Counted from the stretch's first letter, positions 8,384 through 17,978 are shown. The stretch is DNA of 64,000 nucleotides from Capillimicrobium parvum (GCF_021172045.1 NZ_CP087164.1:930001-994000), one strand, 5' to 3'. The notes: generated by a model not told the origin, from the sequence alone. Numbers and translations: made by a program.

Positions 8384-8979
8384 ACGCGCCGCCGATCCAG
8401 CGGCTGGTCACCGAGCTGGCCCGGCTGCCCGGCATCGGCAATCGCACCGCCCAGCGGCTCGCGTTCCACATCCTGCGTGTCGACGCCGAGGAGGCCAACG
8501 CGCTCGCCGACGCGATCCGCGAGGTAAAGGAGCGCATCGGCCTCTGCGAGGTGTGCTTCAACCTCGCCGACGGGCCGCGCTGCCGGATCTGCCTCGACGA
8601 GCGTCGCGACTGCGGCCTGATCTGCGTCGTCGAGGAGCCGGGCGACGTCGTGCCGATCGAGCGTACGCACGAGTTCCCGGGCCGCTATCACGTCCTCGGC
8701 GGGGCGCTCTCGCCGATCGACGGGGTCGACCCCGACGACCTGAAGATCGCCCAGCTCTACGCGCGCGTCCTGGACGGCGACACGCGCGAGGTCGTCCTCG
8801 CCACGAACCCGACGACCACCGGCGAGGCGACCGCCCTGCACATCGCCGAGGGCCTGCGCGAGCGCGCGCCCGGCGTGACGGTCACGCGGCTCGCGTCCGG
8901 GCTGCCCGTGGGCTCGGACCTGGAGTACGCCGACGAGGTCACGCTCGGCCGGGCGTTCGCCGGGCGCCGCGCGGTCTGA
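8380..8979 (+). CDS. recR: Recombination mediator RecR
   Basis: A 199-residue protein of standard length for RecR, which with RecF/RecO loads RecA at gaps. Domains in order: helix-hairpin-helix (LARLPGIGNRTAQRLAFH), C4 zinc finger (CEVCFNL...CRICLDERRDC), Toprim domain (ICVVEEPGDVV...YHVLGGALSPIDG) and C-terminal Walker-B-like part with TNPTTTGEATA. Start GTG 8380 overlaps the ybaB stop. Its last 41 bases overlap the convergent DUF559 gene. Confidence 0.97.
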   Translation: MNAPPIQRLVTELARLPGIGNRTAQRLAFHILRVDAEEANALADAIREVKERIGLCEVCFNLADGPRCRICLDERRDCGLICVVEEPGDVVPIERTHEFPGRYHVLGGALSPIDGVDPDDLKIAQLYARVLDGDTREVVLATNPTTTGEATALHIAEGLRERAPGVTVTRLASGLPVGSDLEYADEVTLGRAFAGRRAV

Positions 8980-9919
8980 GCAGGGTCCGCAGCGCGTCGG
9001 CGACGCCGGCGCGGTCCTCGTCGAGGCGCCGCCGGGTGATGCGCAGGACGCGGTAACCGCCGAGGACGTGGTCGGCGTCGCGGCGGCGGTCGGTCTCGAA
9101 CGCGAACGCGGTGTCGTGGTACGTCCGGCTGTCGAGCTCGACCACGAGACGGTGCTCGGTCCACAGGAGATCGACCTCGTGGCCGTGGAGCTTGGCGTTC
9201 ACGGCGGGCCGGGGGAGGCGCAGGCGCTCGACGAGGGCGAGCGCTTCGCGCTCGAGCCCGGAGCGCAGGCGCTCGTGGTCGGGGCGCATGCGGTCGACGG
9301 CGGTGCGCAGCCGTGCGGCGCCGCGGTGGCCCGGATGCCGGTCCAGGACGTCGTCGACCGCCCGCAGGTCGAAGAGGCGCAGCTGCTCTCCGCGCTCGAG
9401 GGCCTTGGCGGTGTGGTCGATCGGCACGCACGCCGCCAGGTCGAGGTAGGTGCGCGCGAGCGTGGTGACCGGGATGCCGGCGATCTCGGTCACGTCGCGC
9501 GGGTCCAGGCGCCGTTGGTGGATCGTGATGCCGGGGAGCTTGCGGCCGTGAGCGGTGGGGACGGTGACGTCCCAGCGCGGCCGGTTGTCGGGCCGCACGG
9601 CCCACACGCCGCCGGCGGTCCTGTCGGTCAGGACGGCCCCCGGACCACCGGCGAGCACGGCCGCCATCCGGTGGCCCTCGATGCGCAGCGCGGTATGGCC
9701 GACGGCGTACACGCCGCGGTGCAGTCGGATCAGCCGCCCGCTCGCAACCCGACGGTCGATCGCGGCTCGGCTCAATCCGGCGTCGATGAGCTGCTGACGC
9801 GAGACCACTCCCCACTGGCGGGCGGCGATCTCGCCCGCGATCTCGCGAGTTGCGCTTTGGCCTCGGTATGCGAGGCCAAAGCGCAACTCGTCGCGGGGCG
9901 GGGTGGGGTCGGGCGGCAT
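8939..9919 (-). CDS. AbiEi-type HTH domain fused to a DUF559 nuclease-like domain
   Basis: A 326-residue protein. Residues about 25-75 form a winged HTH of the AbiEi/type IV antitoxin class (QWGVVSRQQLIDAGLSRAAI then GRLIRLHRGVYAVG). The C-terminal third resembles DUF559, a PD-(D/E)xK/Vsr-like fold, with VDLLWTEHRLVVELDSRTYH, then FETDRRRDADHVLGGYRVLR. The fusion is common and multicopy in Solirubrobacterales, with no proven function. A perfect 45-base palindrome covers codons 10-25. The gene overlaps the end of recR by 41 bases, tail to tail. No partner toxin is adjacent, so a classical toxin-antitoxin pair is unlikely here. Confidence 0.75.
   Translation of the reverse strand: MPPDPTPPRDELRFGLAYRGQSATREIAGEIAARQWGVVSRQQLIDAGLSRAAIDRRVASGRLIRLHRGVYAVGHTALRIEGHRMAAVLAGGPGAVLTDRTAGGVWAVRPDNRPRWDVTVPTAHGRKLPGITIHQRRLDPRDVTEIAGIPVTTLARTYLDLAACVPIDHTAKALERGEQLRLFDLRAVDDVLDRHPGHRGAARLRTAVDRMRPDHERLRSGLEREALALVERLRLPRPAVNAKLHGHEVDLLWTEHRLVVELDSRTYHDTAFAFETDRRRDADHVLGGYRVLRITRRRLDEDRAGVADALRTLLRPRGARRTPGRA
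9846..9890. repeat. Perfect 20-bp inverted repeat within the 5' coding region
   Basis: Positions 9846-9865 and 9871-9890 are exact reverse complements, separated by gtatg. Transcribed from the minus strand, this would form a very stable hairpin about 30 bases into the coding sequence of the AbiEi/DUF559 gene, encoding ELRFGLAYRGQSATRE. Both arms are coding, so it is not a terminator in the ordinary place. Confidence 0.9.
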
Positions 9920-9964
9920 GCGCCAACGTTGGCGTTTTCCGCGTGACCTCTCAGCACGTGATCG

Positions 9965-11059
9965 TCACGGGTTCGCGTAGCGTTCGCGCAGGAGCGCGAG
10001 ACGGTTCAGCGCCTCGGCCGCCCGGGCCCGCAGCCCCTCGTCGCGCTGCAGCGCGCGGACCAGGGCGAGGTATGCGGCCTCCTGGTCGCTCGCGTCGCCG
10101 GGGATCCACAGCAGGTCGGCGCCCGCGCGCAGCGCGTCGACGGCCGCCTGCGCCGCGCTGCCGCCCGTCACCGCGGTCACCGCGTTCAGGTCGCCGGTCA
10201 TCGCCACGCCCCCGAAACGGAGGCCCCGCCGCAGCAGGTCGTAGGCCTCGGGCGCCAGCGTCGCCGGCGTCACCCCGTCCCACGCCGCGTACACCGCGTC
10301 GCTCATCTGGATGACCGGCGCCTCCCGGGCGACGGCGGCGAACGGGCGCACGTCGGCGGCCCGCAGCTCCTCTAGCGAGAACCCGACCGTCGCCGGCCCG
10401 GACAGCGGGTCCTGCGACGCGCCGCCCTCGCCCGGGAAGCTGCGCGGGGCGCTCGCCAGCCCGGCCGCGCGGTACGACCGCACCGCCGCGGCCACCCGCT
10501 CAGCCGCCTCCGCGGGGTCGGGGCTGAAGCCGGTGCTCGCCGCCGGGCCCACCTCCGCCGCCAGATCCGCCACCGGCGCCAGCGTCAATTCGATCCCCAG
10601 CGGACGCAGCGCCTGCGCCGCCCGCGTCGCCTGGGCCGCCGCCACGCGCGCGTCCTCCTGCTCGGGCTCGGGCGGCGGCGGCAGCGACGGCAGCGCGGAC
10701 AGTTCGCCGCCCGCCTGCGAGATCGCGACGACCGGAGGATCGAGGCTCCCGGCACCCGCCCGCCGGCGGATCGCCCGCACGAGCGCGCGCACCTGGGCCG
10801 GGGAGCGCGCGTTGTGCGCCTCGATCACCACGGCGCCCCACGGACGGTCGCCGAGCCGTCGCACCCCGGGATCGGATCCCGACGTCCCGCCGAACCCGAC
10901 CGCGAACAGCTGGGCGGCCGCCTGCTCGACCGGCAGCCGCAGCACGGGCGCGGACGTCGCGGCCGGGCCGGTCGCCGGCGCCGAGGGCGGCTGATTCGTC
11001 CCTCCGCACCCGAACAACACGAGTGCGGACAAGAACGCGACGTAGCCCGGAGCCCTCAC
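9965..11059 (-). CDS. GH3-like (NagZ-related) lipoprotein, probably catalytically impaired
   Basis: A 364-residue exported lipoprotein: signal peptide with lipobox LVLFGCGG (Cys18), a Pro/Ala linker, then a TIM-barrel recognisable as family 3 glycoside hydrolase ([46 protein letters not shown] with Asp289 where the nucleophile sits). Two signature elements are lost: the usual DQEGG reads SQAGGEL, and the KHFPGHGD loop with the acid/base histidine reads [10 protein letters not shown] at 205-214. It could be a carbohydrate-binding or regulatory paralogue. It is divergent from lysC, with only 20 bases between the starts. Confidence 0.75.
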   Translation of the reverse strand: MRAPGYVAFLSALVLFGCGGTNQPPSAPATGPAATSAPVLRLPVEQAAAQLFAVGFGGTSGSDPGVRRLGDRPWGAVVIEAHNARSPAQVRALVRAIRRRAGAGSLDPPVVAISQAGGELSALPSLPPPPEPEQEDARVAAAQATRAAQALRPLGIELTLAPVADLAAEVGPAASTGFSPDPAEAAERVAAAVRSYRAAGLASAPRSFPGEGGASQDPLSGPATVGFSLEELRAADVRPFAAVAREAPVIQMSDAVYAAWDGVTPATLAPEAYDLLRRGLRFGGVAMTGDLNAVTAVTGGSAAQAAVDALRAGADLLWIPGDASDQEAAYLALVRALQRDEGLRARAAEALNRLALLRERYANP

Positions 11060-11079
11060 CGATTACCCTGCACGGTCGC

Positions 11080-12348
11080 ATGCACGGCACCGTTGTCATG
11101 AAGTTCGGCGGCACCTCCGTCGCCGACGCAGAGCGCATCAGGCGCGCCGCCGAGCGCATCGTCGCCAAGCGCGAGCAGGGCCTGCGCGTCGTCGCGGTCC
11201 TCAGCGCGCGCGGAAAGACCACAGACGAGCTCATCGCCTGGGCGCAGGAGATCTCCCCGCACCCGGACCCGCGCGAGATGGACATGCTCCTGTCGACGGG
11301 CGAGCGCCAGTCGTGCGCGCTGTGCGCCATGGCGATCAACGACCTCGGCCACCGTGCCATCTCCCTCACCGGATCCCAGGCCGGGATCGTGACAGACACG
11401 TCGCACACGAAGGCGCGGATCCTCGAGGTCCGTGCCGACCGCATCCGCCAGGGCCTCGACGACGGCGCGATCGTCCTCGTCGCCGGCTTCCAGGGCGTGT
11501 CGACCGCCCACGACGTGACGACGCTCGGCCGCGGTGGCTCGGACACGACCGCCGTCGCCCTGGCCGCCGCCGTCGGCGCCGACGAGTGCGAGATCTACAC
11601 CGACGTCGCCGGCGTCTTCTCCGCCGACCCGCGCATCGTCCCGGGCGCCCGCAAGCTGGGGATGGTCTCGTTCGAGGAGATGCTCGAGATGTCGGCCTCG
11701 GGCGCCGGCGTCCTGCAGCTGCGCTCCGTCGAGTACGCCCGCAATCACGGCGTCCGGATCCACTGCCGTTCGAGCTTCGACGACGCGGCCGGTACCGTGG
11801 TGGTCGGAGAAGACGTCACCGTGGAACATCCGCTCATCACCGCCGTCACCCACTCCACCGGGGAAGCCCGCGTGACGCTGCTCGGCGTGCCCGACACGCC
11901 CGGCATCGCCGGGCGCCTCACCACCGCGCTGGCCGAGGCGAATGTGAACGTCGACATGATCGTGCAGAACGAGCCCGTGTCCGAGGGCCAGCGCGCCGAC
12001 ATGTCCTTCACGGTGCCCCGGGACGAGCTGCAGCAGGCTCATGCCGCGCTCGAGCCGCTCGTCGGCGAGTTCGGCATCGGGTCCATCCGCAGCGACGAGG
12101 CGATGGGCAAGGTCTCCGTCGTCGGCGCCGGCATGAAGACCCACCCCGGCGTCGCGGCCAAGGTGTTCACCGTCCTCGGCGACGAGGGGATCAACATCCA
12201 CATGATCTCCACCTCGCCCATCCGGATCTCCTGCGTGATCCCGGGCGAGCACGTGCCGGGCGCGGTGCGCGCCCTGCACGGCGCGTTCGAGCTGTCGGGG
12301 CCGGACACGATCCGCCCGGAGCAGCCGTTCGGGGAGTTCCAGTCATGA
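11080..12348 (+). CDS. lysC: Aspartate kinase
   Basis: Phosphorylates L-aspartate, the first step to lysine, threonine, methionine and diaminopimelate. The kinase domain shows [15 protein letters not shown] at the N-terminus, [20 protein letters not shown] and [13 protein letters not shown]; two C-terminal ACT domains ([16 protein letters not shown] and [19 protein letters not shown]) indicate feedback control by lysine and/or threonine. At 422 residues it is the normal actinobacterial size. ATG 11080 is chosen because upstream codons run into the divergent gene. The 20-base gap leaves no room for a riboswitch and little for a leader, so the mRNA may be leaderless. Confidence 0.97.
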   Translation: MHGTVVMKFGGTSVADAERIRRAAERIVAKREQGLRVVAVLSARGKTTDELIAWAQEISPHPDPREMDMLLSTGERQSCALCAMAINDLGHRAISLTGSQAGIVTDTSHTKARILEVRADRIRQGLDDGAIVLVAGFQGVSTAHDVTTLGRGGSDTTAVALAAAVGADECEIYTDVAGVFSADPRIVPGARKLGMVSFEEMLEMSASGAGVLQLRSVEYARNHGVRIHCRSSFDDAAGTVVVGEDVTVEHPLITAVTHSTGEARVTLLGVPDTPGIAGRLTTALAEANVNVDMIVQNEPVSEGQRADMSFTVPRDELQQAHAALEPLVGEFGIGSIRSDEAMGKVSVVGAGMKTHPGVAAKVFTVLGDEGINIHMISTSPIRISCVIPGEHVPGAVRALHGAFELSGPDTIRPEQPFGEFQS

Positions 12349-12400
12349 GACCCTGCGGGTCCTCACCGCGTACGGCCGGTTGCCTGAGCGAGGTGACATC

Positions 12401-13435
12401 GTGAGGCTCGCAGTCGTCGGAGCCACCGGTGCGGTCGGCACGGTCATGCGCGAGCTGCTGCGCAAGCGCGCGTTCCCGGCCGACGAGGTCGTGCTGTTCG
12501 CCTCCGAGCGCTCGGCGGGCAAGGTCCTCGACGGCCTCACCATCCAGCCGCTGCGCGACGACACGGTCGGCGGCTTCGACATCGCCCTGTTCTCCGCGGG
12601 CGGTTCCACCTCGAAGGCCTGGGCCGAGAAGTTCGCCGCCGGAGGGGCCGTCGTCGTCGACAACTCGAGCGCGTGGCGCATGGACCCCGACGTCCCGCTC
12701 GTCGTCTCCGAGGTCAACCCCGACGACCTCGACGACGCGCGCAAGGGCATCGTCGCCAACCCGAACTGCACCACGATGGTCGTCATGCTGCCGGCCAAGG
12801 CGCTGCACGATCGCTTCGGCCTGACCGAGATGGTGGCCACGAGCTTCCAGGCTGCGGGCGGCGCGGGCCAGAAGGGCATCGACGAGCTCGCCGCGCAGGT
12901 CGCGCCGCTCGCCGAGGACGTCGACCAGCTCGTCAACGACGGCCGCGCGGCCGCCCGCAAGGTCGAGCACTCGGTCCACGCGAACACGCTCGCGTTCAAC
13001 GTCGTCCCGCTCCTCGGCACCCTCAACGAGGAGGGCTACACCGACGAGGAGATGAAGCTGCGCAACGAGTCGCGCAAGATCCTCGGCCTCCCGGACCTGC
13101 GCGTCACGCCGACCTGCGTGCGCGTGCCGGTCATGGTCGGCCACTCGATCGCCGTCCGCGCGACATTCGCACGCGATCCCGACCTCGGCGAGGCGCTCGA
13201 GGCGCTGCGCGAGTTCCCGAACCTCCTCGTCGAGGAGGCGCCGACGCCGCTGGAGTGGGCGGGCCGCGACGAGACCGTCGTCGGCCGCGTGCGCCGCGAC
13301 CTGGCCGACCCGAAGGTGCTGAACTTCTTCGTCGTCGGCGACAACCTGCTCAAGGGCGCGGCGCTGAACACCGTCCAGCTCGCCGAGCTGGTCGTCGACC
13401 GCGGGCTGGTCGGCTCCGCGGCGCCCGCGGCCTGA
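12401..13435 (+). CDS. asd: Aspartate-semialdehyde dehydrogenase
   Basis: Reduces aspartyl phosphate to the semialdehyde, directly after LysC. The 344 residues carry the NADP-binding VGATGAVGTVMRELL, VPLVVSEVNPDDL, the catalytic cysteine in NPNCTTM, QAAGGAGQKG and, late, VGHSIAVRATFARD. GTG 12401 is preferred to a TTG seven codons earlier because a GAGGTG ribosome-binding site sits just upstream and MRLAVVGATG is the usual N-terminus. It lies 52 bases after lysC on the same strand, an operon. Confidence 0.97.
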   Translation: MRLAVVGATGAVGTVMRELLRKRAFPADEVVLFASERSAGKVLDGLTIQPLRDDTVGGFDIALFSAGGSTSKAWAEKFAAGGAVVVDNSSAWRMDPDVPLVVSEVNPDDLDDARKGIVANPNCTTMVVMLPAKALHDRFGLTEMVATSFQAAGGAGQKGIDELAAQVAPLAEDVDQLVNDGRAAARKVEHSVHANTLAFNVVPLLGTLNEEGYTDEEMKLRNESRKILGLPDLRVTPTCVRVPVMVGHSIAVRATFARDPDLGEALEALREFPNLLVEEAPTPLEWAGRDETVVGRVRRDLADPKVLNFFVVGDNLLKGAALNTVQLAELVVDRGLVGSAAPAA

Positions 13436-13449
13436 CCCGGGCGCGCCGC

Positions 13450-13752
13450 CTACTTCGCGTTCGGCTTGAACGCCGTCGCGGTGTAGCCGCCCTCGTCGTT
13501 GGTGAGCTTGACGGTCATCGTGCCCTTCGAGCCGTCGTTCGTCGTGATCGTGCAGTCGAACGTGTTGCCCTTCTTGGCCTCCTTGTCCTCCGGGCAGGAG
13601 ACCTTGACCGTGTCCGGCTTGACCTTCGCGGCGTCGGCGAGCTGCGTCTGGATGTCGTCCTCCAGGCTGCCCGCGTCGATCGTCTTCGTGCCGCAGGCGG
13701 TGAGCGCGAACGCGGCGGCGATCACGAAGGGGACGGCGATGAGGCGGCGCAT
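13450..13752 (-). CDS. DUF4333 lipoprotein
   Basis: A 100-residue secreted lipoprotein: signal peptide MRRLIAVPFVIAAAFALTAC with lipobox LTAC, then a domain with two cysteines (VSCPEDKEAKKGNTFDC) followed by a beta-rich GTMTVKLTNDEGG stretch. The C-x(5)-K-x(2)-G-x(3)-C spacing is typical of DUF4333, a small extracellular domain of unknown function common in actinobacteria. It faces asd tail to tail, with 14 bases between the stops. Confidence 0.82.
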   Translation of the reverse strand: MRRLIAVPFVIAAAFALTACGTKTIDAGSLEDDIQTQLADAAKVKPDTVKVSCPEDKEAKKGNTFDCTITTNDGSKGTMTVKLTNDEGGYTATAFKPNAK

Positions 13753-13803
13753 AGGGTCCTTTCCGACCGCAGGGGCAGCAGAGCAGCGGCGAGGGTATCG
13801 GAG

Positions 13804-14571
13804 CTACCGCCCCACGGTGGGGCGAAAGCGGGACTCCAGCTCGCGGGCGAGCTCCAGCGTGCGCTCGTCGATGCCGCCCGGCTCGAGCTCATGGCGGCGC
13901 GCGTAGGCCGCGATGACCGCGTCGGCGACCGCCGCCGGCCCGGCGCCCGGCCGTTCTTCGTCCACCGCCCCGGTCGACTCCGCGGTCACCTCCAGGCCGA
14001 GCGCGGCGTAGACGTCGCGCACGACCGCCGCGACGGCCGCGGCATCCGAGACGACGAGGACCGTTCCCACGTACGCCGCGCGCCGCACGACCCGCTGCGC
14101 GCTGCCGGCGAGCTTGCGCGCGCCCCGCGCGTTGACGCTGAAGTCGCCCGGGCAGTACTCGCCCGGGACCGGCCCGATGCGGGCGTCGACGCCGACCGCG
14201 CGCAGCGCCTCCACGAGCACCTCGGCGGTCGCGACGAACCGCTCGCGCAGGTGCAGCGCCGCCGCCTCGTCGGCCAGCACCTCGCCGACCTCGAGCGTCC
14301 CCGCGTGGTACACGGCCGCCCGCCCGCCGGCCAGGCGCTCGATCGCCGCGCACCCGTGCGCGGCGGCCGCGTCGAGCGCCGCCGGGTAGCCCGGCGCGAA
14401 CGTGTCGCGCCGGCCGAAGGCCACCACGGGCTCGCGGTGGGCATGAACGCGCAGGACCTCCGGCAGCTCCCCCGCGGACACCCGCTCCAGCAGCGCCGCC
14501 GACACCGCCATGTCGAACGCCGGCGGATCGAACGACTCGCGAACCAGGAGCACTAGTCGCCCGTCCCGCAA
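13804..14571 (-). CDS. Lipoate-protein ligase A-like (BPL/LPL) protein
   Basis: A 255-residue member of the biotin/lipoate protein ligase fold. RVHAHREPVVAFGRRDT, then ERLAGGRAAVYHAGTLEVGE (the RRxxGGGxVxH-like lipoyl-binding motif) and VPGEYCPGDFSVNARGARKL with the conserved lysine used for lipoyl-adenylate binding (KLAG) are all present. It should transfer lipoate or octanoate to carrier domains of 2-oxoacid dehydrogenases, or be one of the many uncharacterised paralogues. The GGGxVxH glycines are partly replaced (GGRAAVYH), so substrate could differ. It lies 16 bases downstream of the large BTAD regulator and may be cotranscribed with it. Confidence 0.8.
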   Translation of the reverse strand: MRDGRLVLLVRESFDPPAFDMAVSAALLERVSAGELPEVLRVHAHREPVVAFGRRDTFAPGYPAALDAAAAHGCAAIERLAGGRAAVYHAGTLEVGEVLADEAAALHLRERFVATAEVLVEALRAVGVDARIGPVPGEYCPGDFSVNARGARKLAGSAQRVVRRAAYVGTVLVVSDAAAVAAVVRDVYAALGLEVTAESTGAVDEERPGAGPAAVADAVIAAYARRHELEPGGIDERTLELARELESRFRPTVGR

Positions 14572-14587
14572 CGATCGAGACGAACCA

Positions 14588-17500
14588 CTACACCGGCAGC
14601 CCGGCCAGCACGCGGCGCTGCAGGTCCCGGGTCGGCTCGCTCGGCTCGATCCCGAGCTCGTCGACGAGCTGCTTGCGGCACGCGAGGTACTGGCGCAGCG
14701 CGCGCGCCCGGTTGCCCGACCGCGCCAGCGCGGTGATCAGCAGCCGCTGGGCGCCCTCGTCGAGCGGGTCGAGGCCGACGAGCCGGCCGGCCGCCGCCGC
14801 CGCGGCCGCATGGTTGCCGGCGCGCCCGCGCAGGTCGACGAGCGTCGTGAGCGCCTGCGCGTAGCGCCCGACGAGGTTCTCGCGCCAGCTCTGCGCCCAG
14901 TCGCTGTAGCGCTCCTCGGGCATCGGCTCGCCGGTCCACAGCGCCACCGCCGTCTCGAGCAGCCGGATCTGCGTGGCGCCCTTGGCGACCAGCGCCGCGG
15001 CGGCGGTCGCGCCGAACAGCTCGGTGTCGACCCGGTCACGATCGTCGAGCACGAGCCGGTAGGCGCGCTCGCTGTACTGGATCACGCTCTGCTCGGCGCC
15101 CGCCACGTCGAGCACCGATCGGGCGCGGGACACCGCGACCTGGATCGAGGAGCGCGCGGACTTCGGCGGCTTGTCGGGCCACAGCGCCTCCAGGAGCTCC
15201 TCCTCCGGCATGAACGCGCCGCGCTGGGTGAGCAGGACGCGGACGAGGCGCGCCGTGGTCGGCCGGCCCCAGGCGCGCTCGTCGACCACCCAGTTGCCCC
15301 GCCGCAGCGAGAAGCCGCCGAACAGGGTGATCGTCCGCGACGGCGGGAAGCGCCGGCCCGTCGCGCGCGCCCCCTTCGCCGCCTCGACGACCTCGGGGTC
15401 GTCGTCCTTCTCGAGCGCGTCGAGCAGGATCTCCGCTCGCGGATGACCCGACGAGCCCAGCGTCCGTGCGGCGCGCGCGCGCACGTCGGCGCGAGGATGC
15501 TCGGCGAACCCGGCCAGCTCCTCGCCGCCGGGGAAGACGCGCTCGGCCGCATCCAGCGCGACCGCCGGATCGAGCTCGCCCGCCGCCATCAGGTCCGAGA
15601 AGAGCTCCTCCAGGCGCCGCCACTCGGCGCGCACGAGCATCGGGGCGGCGTCGCCGGCCAGCTCGAGCGCACGGCGCATGTCCTCGCCCGCGCCCGGCAC
15701 GTCGCCGATGAGGTTGCGCGTCCACGCGCACAGGGCCAGCGAGCGCGCCCGGTGATACGAGCCGTGGTCCGGGCCGTACGTCTCCTCCAGCCAGGCGAGC
15801 GTCAGGCGCGCCAGGCGGTGCGCGCGGTCGGGCGAGGCGGCGGCGGCGATCGTCGGCACGAGCGCATGCGAGACGAACTGGCGAAACGGCAGCGGCGCCG
15901 GCTCCATGCGCGCCATCGCCCGCTCGGCCAGGGCGTACGCGCCGGCGCGCTCGCCGCGGGCGAGCAGGCACGCGGCCATCGCGCACTCGGCGATGCCCGG
16001 GGCCCAGCCGTCGGTGGCCACGCCCTCGCCGATCGCCCCCAGTGCCACCTCCGCCTCGGCCGTCCGGCCGTCGAGCGACAGCAGGAAGGCGCGCAGCGCG
16101 TGCGTCTCGGCGCGGATGAAGCTCGGGATCCCGGAGCGCGCGGCCTCCGCGAACAGCAGGTCGGTGAGCGCGATGCCGGCGTCCGGCATGCCCGCGTCGC
16201 CGAGCGTGAAGGCGCTGAACCCCGCGAGGTACTCGGGGCGGTGTGTCGAGCGGCGGTCGTCGGTGAGGGTCTCCAGGCGCCGGCGCAGCGCCGCGAGGAG
16301 CTCCTCGTGGCGCCCGTCGGGAAGGCTGATGTACGTCTCCGCGAGCGTGCGCAGCCCGGCGAAGACCGCGGCGTCGGGCCGGCGGTCGACGGCCTCGAGC
16401 ACGGCTGTCGCCTCGTCGAGCCGGCCGCTGGAGCCGTACAGCACCGCCGTCCAGATCTGCGCCTGGACCGTCGGCCGCTCGAGGCTGAGCAGCAGCTCGA
16501 GCCCTTCGGGCAGCCGCCCCAGCCAGTACAGGCTCTCCGCCGCCTCGGCCGCCGCCGCGGACGCCGCCTCGTCGTCATCCTGGGCCACCGCCGCGCGCAG
16601 GCGCGGCACGGCGTCCTCGTGCAGACCCGCGGCGGCGCGCAGGCGCCCCGCGACCGCGGACGCGCGCGGGTCGGCCCGGAGCTCCGGCGGCAGCGCGTCC
16701 AGCCAGGCTTCGACGCCGCCCGGCGTCGTGCGCACGAGGACGGTCGCGTGCTGGTCGAGCACCTCCAGCGCGCGCTCGGGCGCCCGGGCGGCGAGGAACG
16801 CGTCGACCGCCTCGCCGACACGGCCCTCGCTGGAGAGCTGCGTGCCCACCGAGATCAGCGTGCGCGCCCGTTCCTCGGCCGGGGCCTCCAGCTCCCACTG
16901 CTCGCGCAGGTGCTCGTGCAGCAGCGGGTGGTAGGCGACGGTCCCCGGGCGCCCGGGGACCGGCCGCAGCAGGACGCCGAGCCGGCCGAGACGGTTGGCG
17001 AGGTCGGCCGGCAGGCCGAGCGCCGCGGACATCGCCGGCGTCAGCTCGTCCACCGCGCTGGACGCGAGCATCGCCGCGCGCAGCTCGCCGTCCAGCGGGC
17101 CGAGGACCTCTTCGGCCAGGAAGCGGGCGATCGCGCCGTTCGAGTTGCCGATCGTCGAGCCGAGCACGACGCCGAGCGGCCAGCCCAGCGTCCTCTGCAT
17201 GACCTCGTCGACCTCGCCGTCGGTGGGGGCCCGGCCCAGCTGGGACTCGAGGACCAGCGCGGACTCCTCGGCGCCGAACGCCAGGTCGCTCTCGTCGATG
17301 AGCGTGATGCGTCCCGACGCCTGGGCGCGGGCGATCCGCAGGTTGAGCGGCCGGCGGGTGCAGACCACGATGCGCAGCCGCGAGTGCTCCGTGTCGACGA
17401 GCTGCTCGAGCAGCCGCAGCGTCCCGCCGGCGTCGGCGAGCTCCTCGGCGTCGTCGATGACGAAGATGAGCGGCTCGACCAGCAGCTTGTCGAGCTCGTC

Positions 17501-17824
17501 GAGCAGGGCGCGGGTGACCTCCAGCGGCGATGGCGCCTCGCCCGCCGTGCTCACCGTCTCGATCAGCACGTCGGCGGCCCCCGGCACGGCGCGGCGGATG
17601 GCCTGCAGCGCGTCCACCATGAGCCGGTCGACCTTCGTGTCGCGCCCGCGGCAGCTCAGCCAGGCCGCGGTCCGGCCCTCGAGCGCCTCCTCGACGAGCA
17701 GCGTCTTGCCGTAGCCCGCGCCGGCGACGAGCCCGACCGAGCCGTGCTCGAGGGCGCCGCGCACACGGGCCACCAGCTCCGGACGTTGGACGAACGAAGC
17801 CGTCGTTGCGCTGATGCCCGCCAT
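14588..17824 (-). CDS. Large MalT-like ATPase regulator with C-terminal BTAD domain
   Basis: A 1078-residue signal-transduction ATPase. The N-terminal STAND-type NTPase has Walker A GAGYGKT (about residues 35-41) and Walker B LIFVIDDAE (about 117-125); a long middle region (about 330-780) is alpha-helical and TPR-like. The C-terminal 240 residues are an OmpR-type winged helix (LFGGFSLRRGNWVVDERAWG, RLVRVLLTQRGAFMPEEELL) followed by the BTAD all-helical domain (LFGATAAAALVAK ... YLACRKQLVDELGIEPS). Such proteins activate transcription when ligand and ATP bind. It is divergent from the DUF4331 gene over a 154-base gap holding an inverted repeat, its likely target. Confidence 0.88.
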   Translation of the reverse strand: MAGISATTASFVQRPELVARVRGALEHGSVGLVAGAGYGKTLLVEEALEGRTAAWLSCRGRDTKVDRLMVDALQAIRRAVPGAADVLIETVSTAGEAPSPLEVTRALLDELDKLLVEPLIFVIDDAEELADAGGTLRLLEQLVDTEHSRLRIVVCTRRPLNLRIARAQASGRITLIDESDLAFGAEESALVLESQLGRAPTDGEVDEVMQRTLGWPLGVVLGSTIGNSNGAIARFLAEEVLGPLDGELRAAMLASSAVDELTPAMSAALGLPADLANRLGRLGVLLRPVPGRPGTVAYHPLLHEHLREQWELEAPAEERARTLISVGTQLSSEGRVGEAVDAFLAARAPERALEVLDQHATVLVRTTPGGVEAWLDALPPELRADPRASAVAGRLRAAAGLHEDAVPRLRAAVAQDDDEAASAAAAEAAESLYWLGRLPEGLELLLSLERPTVQAQIWTAVLYGSSGRLDEATAVLEAVDRRPDAAVFAGLRTLAETYISLPDGRHEELLAALRRRLETLTDDRRSTHRPEYLAGFSAFTLGDAGMPDAGIALTDLLFAEAARSGIPSFIRAETHALRAFLLSLDGRTAEAEVALGAIGEGVATDGWAPGIAECAMAACLLARGERAGAYALAERAMARMEPAPLPFRQFVSHALVPTIAAAASPDRAHRLARLTLAWLEETYGPDHGSYHRARSLALCAWTRNLIGDVPGAGEDMRRALELAGDAAPMLVRAEWRRLEELFSDLMAAGELDPAVALDAAERVFPGGEELAGFAEHPRADVRARAARTLGSSGHPRAEILLDALEKDDDPEVVEAAKGARATGRRFPPSRTITLFGGFSLRRGNWVVDERAWGRPTTARLVRVLLTQRGAFMPEEELLEALWPDKPPKSARSSIQVAVSRARSVLDVAGAEQSVIQYSERAYRLVLDDRDRVDTELFGATAAAALVAKGATQIRLLETAVALWTGEPMPEERYSDWAQSWRENLVGRYAQALTTLVDLRGRAGNHAAAAAAAGRLVGLDPLDEGAQRLLITALARSGNRARALRQYLACRKQLVDELGIEPSEPTRDLQRRVLAGLPV

Positions 17825-17861
17825 GGCCGGATGCAGGCTAACCGGCCGCGCGGATCACCGC

Positions 17862-17884
17862 CAACTGCGGATCGGTCGCAGTTG
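17862..17884. promoter_or_regulatory. Inverted repeat in the divergent promoter region
   Basis: Exact 8-base arms caactgcg and cgcagttg separated by seven bases lie between the starts of the BTAD regulator (17824) and the DUF4331 gene (17979). The position, 38 bases upstream of the regulator and 95 upstream of the other start, suits an operator shared by both. The binding protein is not known; the adjacent regulator is the obvious candidate. Confidence 0.45.
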
Positions 17885-17978
17885 CGAGAGAGCCGCAGAA
17901 AGAGCTCTTTTGCAGGCATTTCATCTCCAACCGGAGTACGTTCGCGGTCCATCCGTCCCCCCGAGAGGAGGAAGTACG

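Noticed and set aside
8939-9919. Toxin-antitoxin pair with the AbiEi-like domain
   Set aside because: No AbiEii-type nucleotidyltransferase or other toxin gene is next to it; recR and a lipoprotein gene are the neighbours.
11060-11079. Lysine or other riboswitch before lysC
   Set aside because: Only 20 bases lie between the divergent starts, too short for any riboswitch.
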